Below are positions 46,480 to 58,415 of a DNA stretch of 64,000 nucleotides, one piece after another (the first letter of the stretch is position 1; each line of letters opens with the position of its first letter). The stretch lies in assembly GCF_036785885.1 (NCBI RefSeq), contig NC_092320.1, positions 14,757,557 through 14,821,556 of the forward strand, given 5' to 3'. The notes under the pieces were generated by a model that saw only the letters and a list, made by a program, of their open reading frames with translations, ran no database searches and was not told where the DNA came from. A program made the position numbers and the translations under genes. This DNA is from Coffea arabica (lineage: Eukaryota > Streptophyta > Magnoliopsida > Gentianales > Rubiaceae).

Positions 46480-47073
46480 GTAGTAAAGATGCTTCTCTTC
46501 CTCCTTTGTAAAATAGGATGGTATAGATATTGCCAACTGACTGAAAAAAAATTGAAATAAATGAAAACTAGTCATATAAATTTTTTTCGTAAGGAAAAAT
46601 TTTGAGGCAGCTCTGTCACTAGTAGTACTTACTACTACTACTACCACCATTGCTAATGCAACTCGAGTTAATAGTTAATACATTTACGATTGTAACATGT
46701 GCCACCTATAATGTCAATCGATCTCCATACTAGTTATTATTGAAGTGGACGACGGAAGCATTCAAGCAACTTGGCTGGCTTTCTCAACCCCTATCGTTTC
46801 CTATGGTTGCAGTTTCTTACGTTCTTGATTAGTCTTCTGTAATATATTTGTTAATTTTCATCTTGTTTTGTTGGTTAGTGCCTAGTGGATCTGTCAAGCG
46901 TGAGGTCCCTCTTAGATGATAGATCTAAGCATATTATTCAACAACATCACGAGTAATTTGACTTCTCTTTTCCATCATTTTGTAGTTATCTTGACTTCAC
47001 CACACAACCAGATGGAATGAATATGGGGAAACACATGAAAGTGAAAACTTTAACTCGGTGTGCTATGAAAAAG
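46480..47073. other. Intergenic DNA, nothing recognised
   Basis: No domain-bearing frame and no clear repeat, apart from a short (TAC)n-like run at about 46621-46648. Confidence 0.4.
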
Positions 47074-47389
47074 GGGTTAATACCACTTTATCCCCCAAAC
47101 TTTGGACGATTACCCACTTCAGTCTCTAAATTTCAAAATGGGACACTTAAGTCCCTAAACTTATAAATACCTTCCACTTAAGGAAAATTGTTAACAAATC
47201 TTGAATGCCGTTGGTGGTCGAAGTGTCCCATTTTATAAGGGTTTAGGGATTTAAGTGTCTCATTTTATAAGTTTAGGGACTTAAATGGGAGATATTTATA
47301 AGTTTAGGGATTTAAGTGTCTCATTTTGAAGTTTAGGGACTGAAGTGGGTAATCGTCCAAAGTTTGGGAGGACAAAGTGGAATTAACCC
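47074..47389. mobile_element. MULE-type MITE (copy 2), 316 bp, perfect 9-bp target duplication
   Basis: Starts GGGTTAATACCACTTTATCC and ends GGAATTAACCC, flanked by ATGAAAAAG at 47065-47073 and 47390-47398, a perfect 9-bp duplication. The interior is that of 13802-14116 in reverse: unique spacer first (GAATGCCGTTGGTGGTCG), then about three copies of the AAGTTTAGGGATTTAAGTGTC-type unit. It is the best-defined MITE of the window. Confidence 0.93.
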
Positions 47390-47399
47390 ATGAAAAAGC

Positions 47400-50300
47400 T
47401 AAGGAAGAACAATGATAATTTGCTAACAAGGACATATGTTTATTCATTCTGGGATAGAGTATTAGAAGTTAGAATAATTTTCTGGTTATGCCCCCCAAAA
47501 AAAAAAAAAAATCATCCAATCGGTTCTAATTTTAACTGAGAGATGCACTCTAAGCTACACGATTAATTGACTTCTTTGTTTACATTAACATAAGTATCCA
47601 AAGGAAGAGATCTGGCTGGTGGAACTGAATCTTACAGTTACCCCAAGGTGTAAGTGATTCCAATTAAAGAATGTGAAAGAAACAAAGAATTCGATTTATT
47701 TGACCATGTACAATTTCTAAAGACATAGTATACTATAACGTATACAATCACCTGAAAGAAGCTAATTGCATTTTTGTACAAGCTTGACAACATCAATATT
47801 TCAAACTTTTTGTTTCGGTTTTCAAAACTTGACTCTTTGCTCACAATTTATTCCTGCATAACATTGGGACTTGGTTTTTGGTTAATTAAAGGCCATGATG
47901 TTTGGCTTAGCTTTTGTTTTGGGTTTAGCAGCTACTGCTTATCAAAGAGTTGCTTCGCCTTGCACGTATTGGAGAGGGAAGAATTGAAAGGCCGTTTATC
48001 TGTCTGATGATAATGAAGTATCCGTGGACTAAAGAAAAGTAAATTACAATTTTGCCCCTTTATTTTATTAGGAAAAAAAATGCAATAAGATTAATTTTTT
48101 ATGCACCGGTTAGTATAAAGATTTTTTTTTAAAAAAATACATGGCACTGGATACATGCCACATCTGTAAAAATAATTAAATTTAAATAAAAATTATGCGT
48201 CATGTATCTAGAGCTACTTTTTTTTTTTTTGTGTGTGTCTGTAACGTCAACTATCTAACTGAATCCGGGAGGAGTCTAAAGTACGTTATACAGACATTAG
48301 GAGGTGAATCACCAAGTCAGACTTGTGCACCATCGCACTCTCTGAATTTTTAAGAATAAGAAGTACTGTGCTTCTAGGGCTACTAATAATTAAAAAAAAA
48401 AAAAACCCTTGTACATTGACAATTACATAAAAAATTAATCCATATACATATGTATGTCTTTTCTAAAAGTGTTTATCATGTAACCGACCAATATCTTTTA
48501 TGCAGTGGAAAAGTGAGACGGTGAATAAGTCGAGGGAGTTATTGGATAGCCGACATTAGCTAATATTGTAATTCTCTCCGTTTTGAGTGTTAGACGTAAT
48601 TAGTCACATATATAAAGATAATCACAAGACTCATCTGGAGACTGTTTTTGGGCATTATCTGTCAAAGCTCTTTCTTTTTAAAAGTATTCAGCCAAACAGG
48701 TAATAACTACTGTACATTAATGAGCATTTTTAGTAGTACCAGTTCCTTGTTATGCTTCTAATTAAGCATTTGGGAGGAGATTAAACAAGGACATCCAATC
48801 TTCGATCACTACAACGTCCGGCAGCTTATGTTCAGGTCCCCCGTCATCTTGCTTGTCCCTATATGAATAATGGAAAATCTGTTATGCCTGTTTTCCCAAA
48901 GGACGAATTAGAGGGCATCAATGGACCTTCGTTACAAGCTGAAGAAGTAGTCCGTTTTGCTTTCACTTATTATTAGTGTGTAGTTCTGCAGCAATTTAAG
49001 AGGTTGTTTGGATTGCAATTTTTTGAAGAGCTTTTGAAGAATAAATTTCTATAGAGCTTTACTTTATAGAATACGGGGTGTACGTGACATAAATAGAATA
49101 TTTACAGAAAAGCAAAAAAATAGCAATTCAAACGAAATCTACCCCTTCCGTACTGATATTTGCTTAAGACGGTAGGAACATACAAATGAATCAAGCTGTT
49201 CCAAAATAATTAACTGCTAAACAAGATAGCGAACACAATTTACCATTGGAACATGATCTTATTTTTCATGATAACTATAAATTAATCATGAGAACCAAAT
49301 CATATTTTGATAGTTTGTCTCTTACTTTTTCCTGTGTTTCTGAGTGTATTTTTCACACACACATAATATTCTATACAAAAATTGGCAATTGTACAGAAGT
49401 TTACTGTTGAAATGGAGCGAATTGATGAGTAATGAGGGCAGCACGGGTCCAACAATAGAACAAAACATGCGAAAGAAAGTGTTTAGGCAAAGCTACAAGA
49501 AAAGCTAGAGGACACAAAGGGGGCGACAAAATCTTGGAACTCCCCAGCGGAAGAATCTTTCAATTTTGCGGTCAGTACCCAGTACAGCAGTTAACATCAT
49601 TTATCATATTGACTGCAATCCGGGTCCTTCGATCTTTGCACTTCAACAAACGGGTCACCGACCCATTTACAGGTGGGTTTTCTGGAGGGGAAGGGGGGAG
49701 AGAGCGTAGGGGCCGGCGTGGGATAGTTTAACCAGCCCATTATTTGTAACTGTCGATTTTTTTGGGCTTTGGCCCTCTTACGGACCAAAAAAACACAATA
49801 AAGATGAATGGAATACTCCCAAGATCCAATTCAATTGGACAATAGTTAAAGACATTAGTTAGAGACAGTTTCAGTTCGAAATTTATGGTAACATCATTTG
49901 GTAGCTTTGAAGTTTCAGAAATATAATTCAACTTCCATGCTAGTGAGATGGGACCATTAATCAATATCAACGCGACAAAATTATATTTACTCCTTTAACA
50001 ATTTTAAAGCAAAACATATAAAAAAGAACTTAGGTAAAACATGTAAATCTTATATTATAATCAATTTGGTAGAAATTTTAATATAAGACAACATCAAAGG
50101 ATAGAATTGGTAGAATATATATATATCTCATCAAATGATTATTATAAGAATATTTTAATGATATAAAGGCAACATTGTTACAAGGTATATGATTTTAGAG
50201 GAGGTTAATGATATTTTTAAAAACTTTAGAAGTGCCAAGCAACATTAACATAAATCTCAATAAGGTTTCTAAAATTATCTCTAGTTACAATGGTAGAGAA

Positions 50301-50440
50301 TATACCATTTTACAAGTTTAAGAAGTAAAAATATGCATTTAATAGTTGAAGGGTTAAAAGTCGACCAACTTAATACTTTGAAAGCCATCTAACTTTTCAG
50401 CGCTAAAATTTAAAATTTTATTGAAATATTATTTTTTAAA
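47400..50440. other. Gene-free MITE-rich intergenic DNA
   Basis: A hAT-like MITE is probable at about 49010-49135 (GTTGTTTGGATTGCAATTTT ... TAGCAATTCAAACGAAA). Open frames at 47638-48007 and 49534-49970 are short, overlap on both strands and lack domains. Confidence 0.45.
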
Positions 50441-50469
50441 TTAAAAAAAAATCACTATCCACAACCATT

Positions 50470-50890
50470 TACCACCCCTTTTTTCTCTCTCCACCATTGC
50501 CATCGTAGCCGCCCCTACTCCTCCCCTCATTCTCTCTTTTCCTCCTTCTTCCTTGTCCCTTTTCTTCCCTCTTCCCCTCCCTTCTCTTATCCCCTCTCTT
50601 TCCCGACCACACCCAACTCCTCCCTTTCCTTATTTTGACTTGGTTGTGGCCATCTCTCCTTAGTCCTCCCCTTCCAACCTCCGTCTCTTTCTTTCGCCTA
50701 TCTAGTTGTGACTAGAAGCCGCAACCAAAGTAGGGAAAAGGAGGGGTAAGGGATGGTGAGGGAAGGGAGGCAAATAAGAGGAAAAGGGCCAAGGAGGAGA
50801 GAGGAAGGGAGGGGTAGCGATAGTAGTGGTGATAAAGGAGGGAGGAGGCTAGTGATGTGAAAGAAGAAAAAATGATAAAATTTATTTTTA
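50470..50890. repeat. Palindromic pyrimidine/purine tract, probably part of a MITE
   Basis: About 50480-50695 is strongly C/T (CTCCTCCCCTCATTCTCTC...), and about 50715-50880 is its G/A counterpart (AAAAGGAGGGGTAAGGGATG...). They meet at a short mixed centre (GTTGTGACTAGAAGCCGCAACC). Flanks with TTACTGTAAATTGCACAAAC resemble hAT MITE ends. It has the same architecture as 9520-9995 and 55560-55860. Confidence 0.6.
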
Positions 50891-51028
50891 TTTTTGTATT
50901 TTAGATGTGCATTTTTGAAATTGTTTTTGAAATTTGTTACTGTAAATTGCACAAACAAAAACCATTTGTGAAGAAAAAGGGTAACTTGAATAGAGCCTTA
51001 ATTTTTTTCTATTTCTTTTTTTTATATA

Positions 51029-51224
51029 TTTATTGTTGTAAGGTTTGGAGTTTGACTTAAATTAAAATACATATGACGTAGTTGTGCAATGTTATTTATT
51101 GTTGTAAGGTTTAGAGTTTGACTTAAATTAAAAAAAACATATGACGTAGTTGTGCAATTTTATTTATTGTTGTATTGTTTAGAGTTTGACTTAAATTAAG
51201 AAACGTATGACGCATTTATGCACC
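51029..51224. repeat. Three tandem copies of a ~66 bp unit
   Basis: Copies start TTTATTGTTGTAAGGTTTGG at 51029, TTTATTGTTGTAAGGTTTAG at 51095 and TTTATTGTTGTATTGTTTAG at 51163. Each contains TTTGACTTAAATTAA and CATATGACGTAGTTGTGCA (third copy GTATGACGCATTTATGCA). The ACGT core recalls bZIP sites, but no gene starts nearby. Confidence 0.9.
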
Positions 51225-51229
51225 TGCAG

Positions 51230-52400
51230 TACTGCCTTCCTATAATTGTAGGAGGATTTTTTGTTTTCTTCAAGCAACATGAAAACTGATGGAACTTGAT
51301 GTAGATAAGTTTTACCCTCGTAATCTCCGCTATTTATTGTTATACCACTGCTTAATGTCACATTTGAGACCAAAATCCGATAGCACTTGCAAATCAGTGT
51401 ATGCGTTTGCAAGGATAGCAGCGGATTAGGGTTTTAATTATCAATTTCTCATTGCCAAACCATCTCGCGGGTTCAAGTTGTCCATTGAGTATCCTCTATC
51501 CATTAAGGTCAATAGTAAAAAAAAAAAAAATTAATTAATTAATTAATTTTTATCGAACTAAAATCAACATATACATTATGTTAAATTAACACACTGCATC
51601 GAGTTTCAAACTTGGGCAACACCATAAAGCTTGCATGAGAAAAAATGGATATTTAGTGAAGGTTTGAATCAATATTTCTCTGTTTTTAATCATAATTGTC
51701 TTCATTTATGGCATCGGGTATTGGATGTCGGGGTTTTAGGATTCTCTTATCAAATTTTATCAAGTTACTAGGAGGTAACTCTTCATCATCAATATCCATT
51801 CCCAATAGATAAACGATGAATCACCAAATCAAACTAATCATCAAGTTGTCTAATCCAATATTTTTTATTTTGAGGAACATTTGAATGCTTGTGTCTTTCA
51901 TGCATCACTTGCCTTCACTAGTTGTATTTTGAAAATCCAAATCATGCATTTTTTTCATTTTTTATTTGGATAGAAAAAAAAAATCAAGCATTAGGTATTA
52001 GTATGAAATTAGGCAATGTCAACTCACACTTTTGATTCCTCTACCACTCATGGCATCTGAATTTAGTTATAGAACAATTCTATTCAGTCTCATTCTATTT
52101 TGCATGTAAATTCACATGAAGGTCTTATTTATAGTTCATACTATAAAGAAATTTTTTTTTGTCATGGTTTAGAGTTACTTGTGTGGCAAATTGCAATGAG
52201 AAGAAAAAGTAATACAAGGGCCTATATGGAGCACTACTAAACTGCCATGGATCATCAGTAATTAGTCCCAAATTCAGTCCTTCCCCGGAAAAGTAAAAAG
52301 TTTCCGAAGCTATAAAAGAAAATCTGAAGAGGAAAAAGACAAAGGCATCTTCCAAAGTTGAATTCCCGTTCCCTAGCCAACCGGAGCTGAATCATTATAG
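51230..52400. other. Intergenic DNA upstream of the TMCO1-like gene
   Basis: At about 51425-51528 a GGGTTCAAGTTGTCC motif followed by an A14 run might be a truncated SINE. The last ~300 bp is presumably promoter and 5' UTR of the gene at 52448; no clear TATA box was chosen. Confidence 0.4.
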
Positions 52401-52447
52401 TCAAATCATTATATACTCCGGCGAACGACCACCTTCACCGGCGGCCG

Positions 52448-53026
52448 ATGGCTTCTACATTATTCTCCCACCTAAAATACTCCGACAGCTTAACGGTGGT
52501 CGCAATTTCAATCTTCACCGCCGTAGTCTGCGAAGCTATCTCGTGGCTACTAATCTACCGCACCAGCTCCTACAAGTCTCTCAAATCCACCATAGACAAG
52601 GCCTCCAAAAAGCTCGAAACCATGAAAACCCCTAACGGCACCAGTGAACTCACTAAGAAATCAAAAACCAAGAAAATCGACCGCGTCGAGACCTCCTTGA
52701 AGGAATCCAGCCGCGATTTGTCTCTATTTAAGTTCAAATCCGGCGCTGTCGTCGCGGTCGTTTTATTTATGGTTTTCGGATTGTTGAATACTTTGTTCGA
52801 AGGGAAACCCGTTGCGAAATTGCCGTTTGTTCCCTTGCGGATTGTTCAGAAGATGAGTCATCGTGGCTTGTCCGGGGACGACATGACTGATTGTTCGATG
52901 GCCTTTTTGTATTTTCTTTGCTCGATTAGTATTAGGACTAACCTTCAGAAGTTCTTAGGTTTTTCGCCGCCACGCGGAGCTGCTGGTGCTGGCCTTTTCC
53001 CCATGCCCGATCCCAAAACCAGCTGA
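52448..53026 (+). CDS. TMCO1-like ER membrane protein (EMC3/TMCO1/GET1 superfamily)
   Basis: Intronless frame of 192 aa. Order: N-terminal transmembrane helix (residues about 15-36, VVAISIFTAVVCEAISWLLIY); a basic cytosolic coiled coil (about 40-90, SLKSTIDKASKKLETM ... KTKKIDRVETSL); a second membrane helix (about 98-115, GAVVAVVLFMVFGLLNTLF); a GKPVAKLPFVPLRI loop; then HRGLSGDDMTDCSMAFLYFLCSISIR, which contains the third helix; and FLGFSPPRGA near the end. The length (TMCO1 is ~188 aa) and these motifs fit TMCO1. In animals TMCO1 acts in the ER membrane in calcium release and with a translocon-associated insertase. The plant role is inferred. A broken copy lies 1.7 kb downstream on the same strand. 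Confidence 0.9.
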   Translation: MASTLFSHLKYSDSLTVVAISIFTAVVCEAISWLLIYRTSSYKSLKSTIDKASKKLETMKTPNGTSELTKKSKTKKIDRVETSLKESSRDLSLFKFKSGAVVAVVLFMVFGLLNTLFEGKPVAKLPFVPLRIVQKMSHRGLSGDDMTDCSMAFLYFLCSISIRTNLQKFLGFSPPRGAAGAGLFPMPDPKTS

Positions 53027-53039
53027 TTGATCTGATCCA

Positions 53040-54720
53040 TCCGCCAAAAAGCTCCTAGTTTTGGTATTAATTGCCTAGTGTTTTGAGTCTTTAGTTGTCA
53101 CTTTTGTTTTTTAATTTCCTTTCTGTGAAGTCTGAATTTTGAGATCATAATTGGAAGTAGACTGTTAAGTATTTAGTCATTGAATGGAATAGTACTGTTG
53201 ATCTTTTTTTCCAACTTTATTCTTTCCCGAAACCGGAAAAGTAATGAAGAACTCATTTCTGTATGTTGTTGCAGTTGTCAATTTTTGTGATAATTATTAA
53301 ATTATTGCTTATCTTTTGTTAGGCCTATTTGAGGTTTGTTAGTTTTTAGAATCTTTGTTCATAACAGAGTGAGCTGTTATTTGTTGGTTTATTCCTGCTT
53401 CACATGTCAATCTAAAATCTGTTTGCTCTGTTTGGTTTTGCTGTTTAGGATAAATTATTGATCTTTGCATTCATTAAATTCTGAATTTACAGTATGTTGT
53501 GATACGGATGTTTGACAGTCTAAAGACTCTGAGCATAAATTTTGTCGGTAAGACCTCCTTGTAGGATTAATGCTCTTGCCGAAACCTTTTTTTTATTGGG
53601 GTCTGAAAAGCACCTTGCCCACATTTGTTGGGAGCAAGCATTCTAACTTGATCTATCATTGTCCTGCTTATTCATAAACCAGTCAATATATTGCTAATTG
53701 TGCTTTTTCGGGGGTAGACTTTCTGCTCTAGTAGTTATCAAACATTTAAAGGCCACTTTGAAACAGTTGCTCATCATGACCATGGTATCTTGTAAATATT
53801 TATCGTGTTTAATTCATTAGATCTAGAAGGTGTTGCTTATTGCCCCTTGTAATTGAGTTTTAGCATTGAAAGTTACATGTGTTTATTGTGCAGTCTTTGG
53901 ATTAGCTGAATTCTAAAGACGGCTGTAGGAAATTCCATCACCTTCTATTTTTTTTGCGGGTAAGAAGTTTTGAAGCTTGCGAGCTTGAATGTTTAAAGAC
54001 TGAGAATTGAAAGTACAGATCTTTCCAATTGCAGTTTTGGCTACTTATAATATTTCTGTGTGAAGTTGTAAGTATTATATTGCCATGAATAAAGAACAAT
54101 CATGGCATCAATTTTGAAACAGAGAGTTATATTACAGAGTTAGTTGCAATGGCTAAACTAACTCATCCTAAAGTTGGGTATACCAATTTTTGTTGGTGTC
54201 ATGAAACAAGCCATTTGGTAGGATTACAAATCTTGCTAAAACGATGTTCATAATAAAGATTTGAAAGGTTAAGGTTCATAACAAATTGAAGTTGTTTCAT
54301 GTCATAATTCGAACAACAATTGAGGTTAACAATGACTCAAGGAAAAGTGAAATGCCTTCAAATAGGAAAATATCAAGACAAAGTGTCTCAGCACAGCATG
54401 CCTCATCACACTTGCACATTGTTTTCCTGCTTAATGATGGAAGATGTGTAATAAGTTGTGTTTGAAAACATAAACCAAATCATTCAATTAACTCATCAAC
54501 AGTCATATGTCCATAATTAAAGTTGGCTTGTACTTTTTATCGCAATAAATGTTTATTACTTATTACTGCTACATTAATTTTGGTCTAACTTAATCTTCGA
54601 CCTGCATTACTAACTTAGTATTGAGGAAAGACAAAGGGTGGGCTTGTATGAAATAAGTGACTTTCAGTTCTAGGTACCGACAGTCTACCCCCTTCTCTTT
54701 CTCGACGCCTCCAAATAAGA
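53040..54720. other. 3' flank of the TMCO1-like gene and intergenic DNA
   Basis: No domain-bearing frame. The first few hundred bases are probably the 3' UTR. Confidence 0.45.
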
Positions 54721-54726
54721 AAAAGG

Positions 54727-55300
54727 ATGGCTCAGATGCTGTTTGCTCATCTTAGGTACTCAGATAGCCTAGCAGTCATGAAAATCTCACTATTTTCTGC
54801 CATATTGTGCGAAGCTTTATCTTGGCTATTAATCTACTGCATCAACCCCCACAAGTCTCTCAAATCTGCAAGTAACAAAGCCTCAAGAAAACTTGATCGT
54901 ACGAAAAATCACAATAAAAGCAATGAAATCGCCGAGAAATCCAGGATCAGCAAAATAGCCTGTGTTGCAACATCATTTAAAAAATCCATATTTGTACTTG
55001 TTCAAATTAAAGCCTGGGTTGATTCTCATCCTGGTTCTCTTAGTCATTTTTAATACACTGAACAATCTACATGAAGGGAAACCTGTGGTTAAGTTGCCAC
55101 TTTGGCCCTTACAAATTTTTCGCAGGTTGAGTTATAGGGGCCTATCTGGGGACTACACGACACGTTGTGTTCAGTGTTCTTTTTGTGCTTTTTGTGCTCG
55201 GTTGCAATTAGGGCTAATATTGAAAAGCTTTTAGGATTCTCGCCACCACATGAAGCTGCAGGTGGCAGGTTGTTTTCATTGCCCTTTCTGAAATCAAACT
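54727..55300 (+). pseudogene. Decayed duplicate of the TMCO1-like gene
   Basis: The N-terminus is clear (LFAHLRYSDSLAVMKISLF, LCEALSWLLIYCINPHKSL, KASRKLDRTKN) and follows the intact gene closely. The frame then shifts near 54985-55010. A second frame carries LNNLHEGKPVVKLPLWPL and SYRGLSGDYTT, and a third gives LLGFSPPHEAAGG and LPFLKSN before a stop. At least two frameshifts break it, and the conserved MTDCSMAFLYF segment is disrupted. Orientation and proximity suggest tandem duplication. Because the parent is also intronless, a processed copy cannot be excluded. Confidence 0.88.
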
Positions 55301-55449
55301 GATTGGTTTTGTTCACTACCAGTTAGTAAGAACTTCCCTTTCTACTACTTGTATTGTCCTTCTTTTGGAGAAGTTTGAATTAAGATAGCTGACTTAAAGT
55401 GATCTCCTGTTCTGATTGAAGAAATTTAATGGATTGGGTGTTTTCAAAA

Positions 55450-55960
55450 AACTTTACTGTAGACGTGTATCTTAAAAATATGTCGCCTGGTTTTTTTTTA
55501 AGGTTGTTTTGAAGGCTGTATCAGGTTTGCAGAAAGAATTATCTTTACCGAAAGTGGGAAGCAACCCCCTCCTCAGCCCACCTTTCTGCCTCCCACACTG
55601 CTTCCTGCCACTCTCTCTCTCCTTCACCAGCTCTCTTCTGCCCACTTTTCTCCCCCAACCCGTTACCCTCTCCCCTCCCTTCCTCCCCCTTCCCCTACCA
55701 ACCCGCCAGCCTCCCCTGTTCCCCAAATCTGCAGCCCCTATCCCCATCCCCACCCCCTCTCCCCTCCTCCCCCTTCCCCCAGCAACCACCAAGGGGGAGT
55801 GGACTGCAGGGTTGTGATGGGGGAAGGGGCAATGGGCTGGTTGAGTTGGGGGAGGGGGCTGCATTTTGCATGTCTGTGTGTTTTGGGTACTGTTTCCGGT
55901 GTTCCGAGGGGTGTTACTATAGACACGTGTTTAAAATACATGTTTTGAAAAAAAAAGGGA
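55450..55960. mobile_element. MITE-like element with pyrimidine/purine palindrome
   Basis: Ends contain TAGACGTGTATCTTAAAAATA and, inverted, TAGACACGTGTTTAAAATACA. The middle is almost pure C/T (55560-55790), followed by a shorter G/A arm (55790-55860). The long open frames on both strands reflect composition only. Confidence 0.5.
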
Positions 55961-58248
55961 ATCCATAAGCTCCATAAGTTTTTAGTCAGAGGTTCGAACA
56001 GTATTTTTATCGTTCATTCTTTTCGTTTCTGCCCAAATTACAATGACTTGCATTTGTATACATCTAGAATTTGCAATGAACTTGCTGGCTTTATTTCTCA
56101 CTTACAAATATGTGTGCGCGCGTGTACACATGTAGTGCCTGAATTTTGGTTGACTTACACTGAGCAGGGTCTTTTTGACGAATAAATTGAATTTTTTATA
56201 TATTTTTTATTTGCAGTTTCTATGATAATCTGTAGCCTTTTGCTTAAGTTAGATGTGCTAGGTTGATTTTTGTTTTTCTGTTTGTCCTTAATAAAGAACC
56301 AGGATGATTTCTTGGTATCTATTTGGTCAAATGAACCAAACAATAATTATTCATTTTGTCAACCTTAGACATGTTTCTTCACACTATCAATATGAAGCAA
56401 TCCTTTTTTTTTTTTTTATGTAACTTAAATTCTTGAGAATTACATTAATGACCTTTACTTAGATTTTCTGAACTCTGCAATCTAACATAGGTTTCTCATG
56501 AATATTTAACAATGGGGGGTCGGTGATCTTGTTTTTGGAGTCTCATTTTTTGAAACTGAGAAGGCTCGCTCCATTATTTTTGGGCAGTTCACTTTAATTA
56601 AGTTTGTTGAATTATAACTGGTGATTGTCTTATCAAACTAATTGGGTGAATTTCCCACACCAAGACTTTTCATAAGTCTTGTGACCTTACTTCGTATCAA
56701 TTGATGACTTCACCCGGTTTAGGGTTATGCTTCCTAGGTCTTCTTTTTCGTTTTTCTACATAGTATTAGACTTGGTTTCTCAATTTAAAAAAAATAATAA
56801 AAGAAAAATTTGCTGGTTGGTTGATGTGGAATGGACAGCTACTTAAGGGCTCGAGCCAGGACTTTTGAGCCTGTGGAATTGTGATGTGATAATCAAGCAG
56901 CTATATTGCATTACTTTGTGTTCCATAAGTGTATTAGACATTTTGAAGTAGATATTCATTTTGTAAGGGAAAAACTTCAAGTTTTATTATTTCTCCTGGT
57001 CATGTTAAAACCGCAGAACACCTAGCTGATCTCCAATTACTATCAGATGAAGTCTGGAAAGTTTGGCTTATACTATCTTTGCATGGTTTTTACAATGTTA
57101 GAGGGCAAGGAATATAGAAATGTTGTCTAAGTTAAGGTAGTAGTATTGCTGTTCTCTGTAATGAACTCCTTTTGGCTTTTGGTGTTCCACATTATGGCTC
57201 TAACTTTTGGCCCTTGTGAGTTTGGGATCTCTATCATGCATTGTTTTTTATGCTAATGCAAAAGGAAGATTCTCAAAAAATCGGAATGTAGGAGCACTTC
57301 TGGTTTTCAATGTGGATGGTTTTGAAAATTTGAGAACTTGATGTTAAAGTAAGTGGATGACTGAGAGAGAACCTGTTGGTTCACTATTTTACCAATATAT
57401 CTTGTGTCTTTATAGCCACTAGGTATGTGTTGTGACTTAACTCTAATCAAGAGCTAATGAAGATTTAAATATATGTTTGATGTCATATGACGTTTGATTC
57501 TGTCTCAGTTGGGAAGGAAAGACACCACCAACCATATGTAGGTCGGTGATGTAATATCCTGATGGTGTCATAAAGTGAGTCTGAACTCTGAATCAAAAAG
57601 TACTAATCCTACTGTATCAACTATTGATCAGGTAACCTGTGCCTATACGTAATCTTCAGGAGTATTAGTGTTTGCTTGGCTTTCCATGTTCACAAAATAT
57701 TTAGTGCATTTTAGTTGTATTGGAACAGATATAATGTCACTGCCTAATGGAGCCTTTATTACAATTCTGGCATGCTTTGTTTAACTTTTTAACCTGCCAG
57801 AACTCTCAACCTTTCGCATCTTTTTCATAGTTTTTGGTCACATGTCAACCTGCAGAGGTAGGATTTGAAGGCCATCTAGTTTGTTTTGCTGGTCTTAGGA
57901 TATAATCCTCGGTCAGCCATTATTGGCTTGCTTTGTAAGCTTATAGTTATGATGAGTCCTTGAATCTCTAATGATAGCTGATTGGCCTCTTTTGATTTCC
58001 TAATTTCTTGATACTCTGTAAGTTTTGCATACCTTCAAATTTTTGAAAAGCTTCTTTAGCGTTATAGTTGTCTGACTTATACAGGTCTTTAATCCTCAGT
58101 TTACGACTGTTATGAAAAAAATACCATACTCTTGAGATGTTTGGCCTTATCGGTGCCAATGGCTCCTCCTTTTACATTACCAGGATTCATCACTTGTTAG
58201 CTACAAATCTGCTTTTGTAAATTCGTAATTAGTAGTAGAAGAGCATTT
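55960..58248. other. Intergenic DNA, no gene seen
   Basis: Moderately AT-rich sequence without a convincing coding frame. It includes a short (GT/GC)n stretch near 56110-56130 and a T14 run at 56405-56418. Confidence 0.45.
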
Positions 58249-58253
58249 CACTT

Positions 58254-58400
58254 TGTCAACAGGTATCTTGGGAGGAAAACATCTAGTCACACTATTATGA
58301 GTGACCAACTAGTATTTATAGGAGTACAAACCTAACAGACTATTTACAAGAATACCCTTACTAATTTATTATCTATAAGAATACTAATATTCTCCTAACA
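58254..58400 (-). repeat. 3' LTR of the copia element
   Basis: 147 bp, apparently identical to 61111-61257. Contains a TATAAATA-type promoter motif (on the minus strand CTCCTATAAATACTAG). Confidence 0.95.
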
Positions 58401-58415
58401 CTCCCCCTCAAGTTG
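58401..58415 (-). promoter_or_regulatory. Polypurine tract of the copia element
   Basis: On the element strand CAACTTGAGGGGGAG sits directly before the 3' LTR, where plus-strand DNA synthesis is primed. Confidence 0.88.

Noticed and set aside
51413-51528. Possible SINE with box-B-like GGGTTCAAGTTGTCC and A tail
   Set aside because: No convincing A box or target duplication; kept only as a note in the intergenic entry.
55472-55941. Proline/glycine-rich open frames on both strands
   Set aside because: The same compositional artefact in another pyrimidine/purine palindrome.
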